Shown in pieces: positions 18,679-27,257 of a stretch of DNA of 64,000 nt. A program made the translations under genes and the position numbers. This stretch comes from JBGTSJ01 sp041940305 (lineage in GTDB: Bacteria; Planctomycetota; Planctomycetia; Planctomycetales; Planctomycetaceae): positions 62,001 to 126,000 of the forward strand of contig JBGTSJ010000009.1 of the NCBI GenBank assembly GCA_041940305.1, given 5' to 3'. The notes beneath the pieces were generated by a model, which was given only the letters and a program-made list of their open reading frames with translations, was not told where the DNA came from and did not search any database. Numbering within the stretch: position 1 is the first letter of the stretch; each line of letters begins with the position of its first letter.

Positions 18679-18697
18679 CCCGGCCCGTTGGGCCGGG
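18679..18697. terminator. GC-rich hairpin between convergent genes
   Basis: CCCGGCCC-GTT-GGGCCGGG (8-bp perfect stem, 3-nt loop) lies 13 nt after the stop of the plus-strand gene and 52 nt beyond the stop of the minus-strand gene. The position suggests a bidirectional terminator, although no U-tract follows. Confidence 0.5.
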
Positions 18698-18749
18698 GCT
18701 AAACGCAGAGTGGCACACGCTCATTCGCGATGGAGTCGGGACCGCGGTG

Positions 18750-19751
18750 CTATTTGAGTTCCCAGCCGTCGGGCGTGACTTCGAGCGCTTTGTGTCCCTT
18801 GTGGGCGTCGTAGACAGTCTGCATCTCTTCGATTGAGTCGAAGTAGCCGACGATGAAGGCGGCGCTGAAGGACTCGCCGGCTTTGATGGGCCGCCCGCCG
18901 AATTCCTCGATCATGCAGACGTAGCCGCGCTGGTGGCACCAGGCTTCGGAGACGACGGTTGGGTCGAGCGTCATTCCGGCCAGCCAGGGGCCGGTGTCGC
19001 CAGACTCGGGATTTCGCAGCTGATAGGCGCGGATGAAGCGCTCGGGGACCTCATTGACGTCCCGCCGGTAGTTGAACTTCTCGTCGGGGGCGAAGTTCTC
19101 GAAGAACTCGCTGGAGGGGATTTCGCCGTGGTAGCTGAGATAGATGCGCTCGAAAGTGTCGCCGCGGTCGTGGCGGATGTGGCCGGGCATGTCGAGGCGG
19201 AGGAACATGGCGTCGGAGTCGTTGACCGCGTCGATCCGGTCCATGGAGATGAAGTACCGCTTTCCCCGGGGAAAGACGATCCACTGCGTCCACAGAGAGC
19301 CGGTGTTCTTGCCGGGGGCCGCGGTGCGATAGCGAAACTGCTGGCGGACTGCGACAAAGTCCGGACCGCGGATGACCACGGGCTGCATCTCCTTGGCCTG
19401 GGTGCAGATCTGTGGACCTTCGATGGAGCGCTTGGGGGTCTTGCCGTGCCATTCGTTGCCGAACTCATAGACGAGTTCCGGCTCAAGCTGGTCGCGATAG
19501 GCTTCGTCGCTGCCGGGCTCCATGATCCAGTCGACGATATCGAGGCCGAACCCGACGTCGCGGAAGCCGGTCTGTTTGTCGAGGAACGTTCCGCGCATGA
19601 TGCCGGTTACGTAGCCCTGCTTGTTGACGGCCGCCTCCAGTTGCGGCGTGGCGATGTGGAGAGACTCCGGCGTGTCGGTGATGACGACGTCCTGTGCCGG
19701 CACTTGACGGCCGAGAACGGCCAGCCCGATGAGGAGCAGGATGCAGCGCAT
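18750..19751 (-). CDS. secreted protein of unknown function
   Basis: A 333-residue protein with signal peptide MRCILLLIGLAVLGRQVPAQ. The start at 19751 is chosen because the in-frame upstream extension to 20009 runs through a palindromic repeat and has unlike codon use. The mature sequence starts ITDTPESLHIATPQLEAAVN and looks beta-rich, with DQLEPELVYEFGNEWHGKTP, RYFISMDRIDAVNDSD and SYHGEIP blocks. The start and the acidic, aromatic-rich strands resemble secreted beta-sandwich or carbohydrate-active proteins, but I cannot assign a family. It is divergent from the moxR run. Confidence 0.75.
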   Translation of the reverse strand: MRCILLLIGLAVLGRQVPAQDVVITDTPESLHIATPQLEAAVNKQGYVTGIMRGTFLDKQTGFRDVGFGLDIVDWIMEPGSDEAYRDQLEPELVYEFGNEWHGKTPKRSIEGPQICTQAKEMQPVVIRGPDFVAVRQQFRYRTAAPGKNTGSLWTQWIVFPRGKRYFISMDRIDAVNDSDAMFLRLDMPGHIRHDRGDTFERIYLSYHGEIPSSEFFENFAPDEKFNYRRDVNEVPERFIRAYQLRNPESGDTGPWLAGMTLDPTVVSEAWCHQRGYVCMIEEFGGRPIKAGESFSAAFIVGYFDSIEEMQTVYDAHKGHKALEVTPDGWELK

Positions 19752-19918
19752 GACATCGCCCTTGTGAGAAAGAATGCAGGATCCGATCGTAGCCGGGATG
19801 CGTCGCGCCGCCCGACCCGGAAACAACGTATCCGCGTCGCTGGCGGGGGACAAGCAGATGCAGAATGTGCGGTGACTGGGATACAATTGAATCCGATGTC
19901 TGTCAGCACAGCGGTGCA

Positions 19919-19950
19919 GAAGCCCGGTTTTCTTGAAGAAACCGGGTTTC
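19919..19950. repeat. 32-nt interspersed palindrome (CCCGGTTT family), copy 1
   Basis: The sequence is nearly self-complementary: CCCGGTTT and AAACCGGG surround TCTTGAAG. A second copy of the same family occurs at 46824-46854. It lies in the divergent spacer between the secreted protein gene and moxR, 38 nt before the latter's start, close to a TACAAT box at about 19882. Confidence 0.75.
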
Positions 19951-19987
19951 GCCGTGCGTCGCGGCGTATCTGGATGAGGAACCTGGC

Positions 19988-21049
19988 TTGAACGAGACTC
20001 CGAAGGCATCCGGAGAGATTGACCTGCAGTCTCTGGAGGCGCTGCGCGCCGCGTACGGGCGGATCACGGCCGAGTTGTCGCACGTGATCGTAGGGCAGCA
20101 GTCGGTGGTGCGGGAACTGGTGATGGCGCTGCTCTCGGGAGGGCATTGCCTGCTCGTGGGAGTGCCGGGCCTGGCAAAGACGCTGATGGTCCGCTCGCTC
20201 GCCGAGACGATGAGCCTGTCGTTCAACCGCATCCAGTTCACTCCGGATCTGATGCCGGCCGACATCACCGGCACCGAGGTAATTCAGGAGGACCGGGCCA
20301 GCGGGACGCGCGGGTTGCGGTTTCTGCAGGGGCCGGTGTTCGCGAACGTGGTGCTGGCGGACGAGATCAATCGCACGCCTCCGAAGACGCAGGCCGCCCT
20401 GCTCGAGGCGATGCAGGAGCAGCAGGTGACGGTCGGCGGCCAGCGGCACCCGTTGCCGGACCCGTTCTTCGTGCTCGCCACGCAGAACCCGATCGAGCAG
20501 GAAGGGACGTATCCGCTGCCGGAGGCGCAGCAGGACCGGTTCATGTTTGAGGTGCGGATCTCGTATCCGTCGGAGGACGAGGAATTCCAGATCGTACGGC
20601 AGACGACGGCGGGGCGTGGACCGGCTGTCCGAGAGGTGCTGTCCCGCGACGAGCTGGTTTCGCTGCAGCAGACGGTGCGGGCCATCCCGGTCGCCGACCA
20701 TGTGATCCGGTTCGCACTGGCCCTGACGCGGCTGACGCGCCGCGGCCAGGGCGAGGTCCCCGACTTCGTGCAGCAGTACGTCAGCTGGGGAGCGGGACCG
20801 CGGGCCAGCCAATACCTGATTCTCGGCGCCAAAGCCCACGCGGCTCTGGAAGGCAAGGAGTTCGCCGGAGTCGATGATGTGCGGGCCATCGCCGCTCCGG
20901 TGCTGCGGCATCGCATCATCACGAACTTCAACGCGGAGGCGGACGGCGTTTCGTCGGACGAGATCGTGCGGCGGCTGGCGGAGCTGGTGCCGGACGATGG
21001 GGGAAGCCGCGGGGCGCGGGAGCTTTCCCGGCTCTTCCGGACGGCATGA
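19988..21049 (+). CDS. MoxR-family AAA+ ATPase (first copy)
   Basis: A 353-residue MoxR ATPase of the kind that remodels or activates vWA-domain partners. Walker A is GVPGLAKT (58-65), Walker B is VVLADEINR (121-129), sensor 1 is ATQNPIEQEGTYPLPEAQ, and the MoxR lid region ends in LAAPVLRHRIITNFNAEAD-type text. The start is a TTG at 19988, since no in-frame ATG lies upstream before a stop. It begins a co-directional run that also contains a second MoxR, a DUF58 protein and two large vWA membrane proteins, which are the usual partners. The next gene starts 3 nt after its stop. Confidence 0.93.
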   Translation: MNETPKASGEIDLQSLEALRAAYGRITAELSHVIVGQQSVVRELVMALLSGGHCLLVGVPGLAKTLMVRSLAETMSLSFNRIQFTPDLMPADITGTEVIQEDRASGTRGLRFLQGPVFANVVLADEINRTPPKTQAALLEAMQEQQVTVGGQRHPLPDPFFVLATQNPIEQEGTYPLPEAQQDRFMFEVRISYPSEDEEFQIVRQTTAGRGPAVREVLSRDELVSLQQTVRAIPVADHVIRFALALTRLTRRGQGEVPDFVQQYVSWGAGPRASQYLILGAKAHAALEGKEFAGVDDVRAIAAPVLRHRIITNFNAEADGVSSDEIVRRLAELVPDDGGSRGARELSRLFRTA

Positions 21050-21052
21050 CCC

Positions 21053-22171
21053 ATGCATGCCGTCGTCGTCACGTTCGAGTGTCTTCCGGTCTCGATGCTG
21101 GGTTGCTACGGGAACCTGCGGGCGCGAACGCCGCGATTGGATGCGCTCGCGACGGAGAGCGTATTGTTCGATGCCTGTTACGCCCAGGACGTGAGTCCGG
21201 CGGTCGAAGAGCATTCAGCGCTGAGGGAGGAGCTGTCGGCAGCCGGGATTCGCTGCGTTGACTCGTGTGGGGCGGCATGGGACGGGGCGTTTGATCAGGG
21301 GGAGCTCTCCTGCGTCCACGTTCGGTGGCCGGCGGTGTTACCGCCCTGGAATCCGCCGGCAGAGTTGCTCGCCGAAGGAACTCCTGCGATCACTCCAGCA
21401 ATCTGGAGAGACGGGTTGGTTGCCGCATTGGGTGAGGAGGCGTCGCAGCCGCTGCTGAAGGAAACTGAAACCGTCGGGGGAATCTCCCGTGCCATCCGGG
21501 AACTCACGGCCGCGGACTGCCTGCATGAGGCCGCGATTCAGCAGCATCCCGAAGCCGCACCATTGTTGCGGGCGATCTTCGCCGCGTGCGTGTCCGAGCT
21601 GGATCGGGCGTTCGGCAAGTGGCTGGACGATGTGATTGGTCCGCGGATCGACGATCTGCTGCTGATCGTGATGGGCCGCGCCGGAGGGCTGCTGGTCCCA
21701 CATCCGCCGGTGCAGCAGGGTTGTCCGCGCGTGGTGGATCCAGTCGTTCGCGTTCCGCTGCTGATCCGAATTCCGCGATCGGACCAGGCGGGGACGCGCC
21801 GTGGCGGAATCGTACGCACGCGTGACGTCGTGCCGACTCTGCGGCAGTGGCTGAGTGGAGGTGAAGCGCCGGGGACGCCGGACGCATGCAGTCTGTGGCC
21901 TCTGCTGACAGGGGAAACGGAGACGATCCGTCGTTCCACGCGGTTTCGTTGCGAGGGCATCGGGGCAGGGATCCGGGACGAGCGGTTTTCGTGCCTGGTG
22001 CCCGAATCGCTGCTGTCGCGGCCGGCGCTGGAGACGTGCGATCTGGCGAGCCCGGTCCGTCCGTGGCTGTTTGTCAAACCGGACGATGCGTGGGACATGC
22101 TGGACGTCAGCCGTCAGCATCCCGACGAGGTCGAGCGGCTTGTCGGGGAGTTGCTTGCGGCGGAGTTGTAA
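21053..22171 (+). CDS. degenerate sulfatase-fold protein (probable pseudoenzyme)
   Basis: A 372-residue soluble protein. Residues 4-45 (VVVTFECLPVSMLGCYGN and TPRLDALATESVLFDACYAQ) match the N terminus of alkaline-phosphatase-superfamily sulfatases. The metal-binding Asp of the first strand reads Glu/Cys (TFECLP), and after CYAQ the CxPSR signature and its helix are missing: the sequence goes directly to DVSPAVEEHS. Near residue 205 the second metal site (usually SDHG/SDNG) reads IVMGRAGGLLV, although the next strand RVPLLIRIPRS is conserved. It therefore cannot be a standard sulfatase. It lies between two MoxR genes, 3 nt after the first, so it is presumably part of that system. Confidence 0.8.
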   Translation: MHAVVVTFECLPVSMLGCYGNLRARTPRLDALATESVLFDACYAQDVSPAVEEHSALREELSAAGIRCVDSCGAAWDGAFDQGELSCVHVRWPAVLPPWNPPAELLAEGTPAITPAIWRDGLVAALGEEASQPLLKETETVGGISRAIRELTAADCLHEAAIQQHPEAAPLLRAIFAACVSELDRAFGKWLDDVIGPRIDDLLLIVMGRAGGLLVPHPPVQQGCPRVVDPVVRVPLLIRIPRSDQAGTRRGGIVRTRDVVPTLRQWLSGGEAPGTPDACSLWPLLTGETETIRRSTRFRCEGIGAGIRDERFSCLVPESLLSRPALETCDLASPVRPWLFVKPDDAWDMLDVSRQHPDEVERLVGELLAAEL

Positions 22172-22306
22172 TGCAGGCGGGCCAGGCGGCCGCGTGTTGC
22201 TTCCCGCGGGTGGGCGGGGTTGCGTACCATTCAGAGACGGCCTGATTACAAGGTACCCCGATCGGGACGAGGGGCCGGTTTCCAGCATGCCAGAGCAGAC
22301 CGCACG

Positions 22307-23341
<1,035 letters not shown>

Positions 23342-23347
23342 CCCACA

Positions 23348-23489
23348 GGGGGCCGCGGATGACGCGGATTGAACGGATTTTCGCGGATTCGATGAGTCAA
23401 TCAGAGCGGACTTGCGATGCCTGTTCGCCTTTGGCGCACTTCGCCGTGATCCGCGCAAATCTGCCGGATCAGCGTCATCCGCGGCCCCC
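23348..23489. repeat. 41-nt imperfect inverted repeat between moxR and the DUF58 gene
   Basis: Arms 23348-23388 and 23449-23489 are complementary at 34 of 41 positions; the core is 60 nt. The left arm starts 7 nt after the moxR stop and the right arm ends 35 nt before the DUF58 ATG. The arms contain GCGGAT-type units about 9-10 nt apart (GCGGATGAC, GCGGATTGA, ACGGATTTTC, GCGGAT). No gene is in the core. Confidence 0.8.
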
Positions 23490-23524
23490 CCTTTGCGAGT
23501 AGTCCTCAACTCGAAACACGTGTC

Positions 23525-24436
23525 ATGCCCGTTGACCTGAAGCAGTATCTATCGCCGGATGCGGTCGCGCGGATTTCGCGGCTGGAACTGCAGGCGCGGA
23601 ACGTCGTGGAGGGCTTTCTGTCGGGGCAGCACCGCAGTCCGTATTTCGGACAGTCAATTGAGTTTGTGCAGCATCGCGAATACACGCCGGGGGACGACGT
23701 TCGCCGCATCGACTGGAAAGTGTGGTCGAAGACCGATCGGTACTTCATCAAGCAATACGAGGAAGAGACGAACCTGCGGACGACGCTGGTGGTGGACGTC
23801 AGCGAGTCGATGCAGTTCGGATCGGGCAAAGTGACCAAGTACGACTACGCTTGCTCGGTGGCGGCGGCTGTTGCGTACCTGTTATTGCGGCAGCAGGACG
23901 CCGTGAGCCTGATCGCATTCGACGACGAAGTGCGGGGCATCGCGCCGTCGCGCAGCCGCCAGACGCACCTTGGGTCGATCCTGTCGGTGCTCCTGCAGTC
24001 GGGGCCGTCCCGCAAGACCGACATGTACGAGATCCTGCGGTACGTGGCGAACGAGAAGTCGCAGCGGGGCATGGTGGTGCTGGTCAGCGATCTGTTTGCG
24101 CCGCGGGACGGGTTGTTCAAGGGGCTGCGGCTCCTGCGCAAGCGCGGCCACGATGTCATGATCTTCCATGTGCTGGACGACGAGGAACTGGACTTCAACT
24201 ACGCCGGCACGACGAAGTTCGAGGGACTGGAAGAGGCGGGGGATCTGGTGTGCGACCCGCGGTCACTGCGGGAAGGATACATGGCGGCGCTGCAGACCTT
24301 TCTGGACGACGTGCGACGGCGCTGCGCCGGCAACGTGATCGACTACCAGGTCCTGCGGACCAGCGAGCACATCGACGCGGCGCTGCGGCATTATCTGAAT
24401 CATCGCGTGGGCATGCGCGGCAGCGTGAGGACGTAG
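23525..24436 (+). CDS. DUF58 / vWA-domain protein
   Basis: A 303-residue soluble protein of the DUF58 family, which accompanies MoxR ATPases. The N-terminal part has QARNVVEGFLSGQHRSPYFG and the family signature REYTPGDDVRRIDWKVW (51-67). The vWA domain follows with a MIDAS motif DVSES (91-95) and VSDLF later. Such proteins are thought to act with MoxR and Bat proteins in envelope or stress functions. The stop codon lies 3 nt before the inverted repeat of the four-helix-bundle cassette. Confidence 0.92.
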   Translation: MPVDLKQYLSPDAVARISRLELQARNVVEGFLSGQHRSPYFGQSIEFVQHREYTPGDDVRRIDWKVWSKTDRYFIKQYEEETNLRTTLVVDVSESMQFGSGKVTKYDYACSVAAAVAYLLLRQQDAVSLIAFDDEVRGIAPSRSRQTHLGSILSVLLQSGPSRKTDMYEILRYVANEKSQRGMVVLVSDLFAPRDGLFKGLRLLRKRGHDVMIFHVLDDEELDFNYAGTTKFEGLEEAGDLVCDPRSLREGYMAALQTFLDDVRRRCAGNVIDYQVLRTSEHIDAALRHYLNHRVGMRGSVRT

Positions 24437-24438
24437 AA

Positions 24439-24889
24439 AGTTCACAGTTGACAGTAAACAGTTGACAGTGACCGGGTCGCATGCAGGACTATCGACGGCT
24501 TGACGTGTGGCACAAAGCTCACGCACTGGCCCTGTCGGTCTATCGAGTAACGAGAAATTTTCCGAATGAGGAGCGATTCGGCCTGACCAGCCAGATGCGA
24601 CGGGCTGCGGTTTCGATTTCCGCGAACATTGCCGAAGGTTGCGGACGTGGTAGTAACAATGATCTTGCTCGCTTCCTGCGAATCGCATTGGGATCGGCGA
24701 GCGAACTGGAGTGCGAGCTGTTGCTGGCACGCGACCTGGAAATGATCGATCCACAAGAGCACACCAGGCTGGCGTCACATGTTGAAGAGATCAAACGCAT
24801 GCTCACGTCACTTGCCCAGCGAGTCCGTCCGCAATAGAGACCGGCCGTAGTCTGTCCAACTGTTAACTGACTACTGTCAACTGAGAACT
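24439..24889. mobile_element. putative cassette: four-helix-bundle gene bounded by 31-nt inverted repeats
   Basis: Arms 24439-24469 and 24859-24889 are complementary at 27 of 31 positions and are made of CAGTTGA/CAGTAAA-type 7-nt units. They enclose exactly one gene (24481-24837), starting 3 nt after the DUF58 stop and ending 13 nt before the BatA-like ATG. No transposase and no clear target duplication is visible. The unit interrupts a gene order (DUF58, then BatA) that is otherwise usually tight. Mobility is inferred from structure only. Confidence 0.6.
24481..24837 (+). CDS. four-helix-bundle protein (23S rRNA intervening-sequence / Avd-like family)
   Basis: A 118-residue protein of the bacterial IVP family (TIGR02436 type). 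Hallmarks are the start YRRLDVWHKAHALALSVYRV, the FPNEERFGLTSQMRRAAVSI helix, the signature SANIAEGCGR, then FLRIALGSASELECELLLAR and a final amphipathic helix. Relatives are found inside 23S rRNA intervening sequences and as the accessory variability determinant Avd of diversity-generating retroelements, where they form basic pentamers that bind nucleic acid. No reverse transcriptase or variable repeat is present here. The gene is bounded by inverted repeats inside the moxR-bat run, so it is probably an insertion rather than a component of that pathway. Confidence 0.92.
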   Translation: MQDYRRLDVWHKAHALALSVYRVTRNFPNEERFGLTSQMRRAAVSISANIAEGCGRGSNNDLARFLRIALGSASELECELLLARDLEMIDPQEHTRLASHVEEIKRMLTSLAQRVRPQ

Positions 24890-24902
24890 GACAACTCCCC
24901 CC

Positions 24903-27221
24903 ATGTGGATCACTCAACACTTTCTGAATCCCGCCTTCTTCTGGCCCGGCGTGGCGCTGGTGGCGGTGCCGATCGTGATCCATCTGATCAACCGGCTGCA
25001 GTATCGGCGGGTGCGGTTCGCGGCGATGGAGTTCCTGCTGGCGAGCGAGCAGAAGAACCGCCGGCGGGTGCTGCTCGAACAACTGCTGCTGCTCCTCCTG
25101 AGGATCCTGATCGTGCTGCTGCTGGTGGCGCTGATTGCGCGGATGATCCTCAGCGCCGATGAGCTCACGCTGTTCCGCGGGGCGAAGTCGCATCACGTTG
25201 TGCTGCTGGACGACAGCGGCTCGATGCGCGACCGGATCGGCGAGACCTCTGCCTTTGACGAGGCCAAGGCCGTCATCCGCCGGCTGGTGTCGGAGGGGGC
25301 CAATCGCCCGGGAACACAGCGGCTGACGCTGCTGCTCGCGTCCCGGCCGGATGAGACGCTGGCGGGCCTGAGCGAGCGGGACATCAACGACGCGCTGGTG
25401 GATGAGGTGTCCACGCGGCTGGAGGACCTGGCCTGCACGCACCAGTCGGTCGACATGGCGGCGGCGCTCGATGCCGTCAAGGACCGGCTGTCGAGCGACC
25501 GGACCGACCTCAAGCAGCTGCACGTGATTTCCGATTTCCGCCGCCGCGACTGGTTCGACAATAAGTCCATTGCCGCCGTGCTGCGCGTGCTCGATCAGAA
25601 TGACGTTGCGGTGAACCTGGTGCGGACGGTCGAGTCGCCGCACGAGAACCTGGCGATCACGGACCTGTCGGGCGCGGTGGAAGTGGCTGCCGCGGGCGTG
25701 CCGGTCACGTTCCAGGTGAAGGTCGCGAACACCGGCACACGCGCCGCGGACGGCGTGCGCGTGGCGATGTCGGTGGACGGAAGGCCGGTGCCGAAGAATA
25801 TCGTGTTTGATTCGGTCGAGGCCGGCGCGGAAGTGACGCGGCAGTTCGAACTCAGCTTCGACAGCGCCGGGGCTCACCGCCTGGCGGTGTCGCTGGAGAG
25901 CGATTCGCTGGAACAGGACAACATGCGCTATCTGGCCGTGCAGGTGCCGGATTCCAACCCGGTGCTGATCATCGACGGCACGCCCAACTGGGAGCAGGGG
26001 CAGTACATCGCCGATGCGCTGGCGGCCGACCGGTCCATCACCGGCTACACCGCGACGCTCGACGGGCCGGATTACCTGCGGAAGTTCCCGCTCGACGGAT
26101 TCCATGTCATATACATGGTGAACGTGGCGGAATTGCAGCCCGACGGCCTGGATGCGCTGGAGAAGTACGTTGCGGGCGGGGGTGGACTGGCGTGGTTTCT
26201 CGGTGATGCGGTGCTCCCGGCCTATTACAACGACAAGCTGTACAGGCAGGGGAACGGGCTGTTTCCGGGACCGGTGGCGAGCGCGCCGGCGGCGCTGCCG
26301 CGCGATGCGGCCGGGCTGAGCGGCACGGACCTCGTGCCGACCGGGCATCCGGTGCTGGCGATTCTGTCGGGCGAGGAGAATCCGTTTCTCGATCTGCTGT
26401 TCATCAATGCGTATTACCCGCTCGATTCGCAGTGGGTGTTCGACACGCTCACGGACTCGACCAGCGTGACGCGCGTGGCGTCGCTGCGGGACAAGCAGCC
26501 CTTAATGCTGGAGCACTCCTACGGAGAGGGGCGGGTGTTTACGTGCCTGACGGCGGCGGGTGCTCTGCTGACGCCGCAGGGAGACCAGTGGAACAACTGG
26601 GCCAACGGTCCACCGTCCCCCAGCTATGCCGTGTTCCAGCTGGACCTGGCGAAGCACCTGGCCCGTCGGGACCGGGCGCTGCCGACGCATACCGTCGGCG
26701 AGCCGATCGAACGGACGTTCAGCCGGGCGCTGTATGCCGACGAAGTCGAGTTCGTTTCGCCGGACAACCAGGTCGCGCAGATCAAGGCGGTGACCGTTGA
26801 GGAGACGGCTCCCGAGGGAGAGAACGCGCCGCCTGCGACGGCGCTGCGGCCGCTGTCGGCGGCGTACCGTGAGACGGATGCACCGGGTTTCTACGCGGTG
26901 CGGATGACGACCAGCGACCGTCAGCAGCAGGAACAACTGCTGGCGTTTAATGTGCCGGCGGAGGAAAGCCTGCTCACGCTCGCCAGCGACGAACAGATCC
27001 GGGCGGAGGCGGGGCCGATGAAGCAATTGACGATCCAGGCTCCGGGAGTGTTCGACTGGATCCGCAGCGAATCCCCCGGCGAGGACATCCGCTGGCTGGT
27101 GCTGCTGCTGCTGATCGTGTTCGCTGTGTGTGAACAGGCTATGGCCTACCGGCTGAGCTATCATCCAAAGGAAGGGGGCGCGGTTCGCCGCGGCCGCCTG
27201 CAACCGGCCAGCGCCGCCTGA
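24903..27221 (+). CDS. BatA-like membrane protein with vWA domain
   Basis: A 772-residue protein. The N-terminal BatA-type segment (FLNPAFFWPGVALVAVPIVI, then HLINRLQYRRVRFAAMEFL) and a second helix near 58-82 anchor it in the membrane. A vWA domain follows with MIDAS DDSGS (103-107). The middle contains a CARDB/alpha-2-macroglobulin-like beta domain (VTFQVKVANTGTRAADGVRV) and a GATase-like domain with VLIIDGTPNWEQGQYIADAL. A C-terminal helix near 737-756 ends the protein. The partners are the MoxR ATPases and DUF58 protein upstream and a second vWA protein downstream. Confidence 0.88.
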   Translation: MWITQHFLNPAFFWPGVALVAVPIVIHLINRLQYRRVRFAAMEFLLASEQKNRRRVLLEQLLLLLLRILIVLLLVALIARMILSADELTLFRGAKSHHVVLLDDSGSMRDRIGETSAFDEAKAVIRRLVSEGANRPGTQRLTLLLASRPDETLAGLSERDINDALVDEVSTRLEDLACTHQSVDMAAALDAVKDRLSSDRTDLKQLHVISDFRRRDWFDNKSIAAVLRVLDQNDVAVNLVRTVESPHENLAITDLSGAVEVAAAGVPVTFQVKVANTGTRAADGVRVAMSVDGRPVPKNIVFDSVEAGAEVTRQFELSFDSAGAHRLAVSLESDSLEQDNMRYLAVQVPDSNPVLIIDGTPNWEQGQYIADALAADRSITGYTATLDGPDYLRKFPLDGFHVIYMVNVAELQPDGLDALEKYVAGGGGLAWFLGDAVLPAYYNDKLYRQGNGLFPGPVASAPAALPRDAAGLSGTDLVPTGHPVLAILSGEENPFLDLLFINAYYPLDSQWVFDTLTDSTSVTRVASLRDKQPLMLEHSYGEGRVFTCLTAAGALLTPQGDQWNNWANGPPSPSYAVFQLDLAKHLARRDRALPTHTVGEPIERTFSRALYADEVEFVSPDNQVAQIKAVTVEETAPEGENAPPATALRPLSAAYRETDAPGFYAVRMTTSDRQQQEQLLAFNVPAEESLLTLASDEQIRAEAGPMKQLTIQAPGVFDWIRSESPGEDIRWLVLLLLIVFAVCEQAMAYRLSYHPKEGGAVRRGRLQPASAA

Positions 27222-27257
27222 CATCGGCGGCCCGCTGCCAGAGAGATTACGTCCTGA

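Noticed and set aside
24439..24889. Diversity-generating retroelement
   Set aside because: The Avd-like protein is present but no reverse transcriptase, template repeat or variable repeat was found nearby.
24439..24889. 23S rRNA intervening sequence
   Set aside because: The gene lies between protein-coding genes and no rRNA sequence flanks it.
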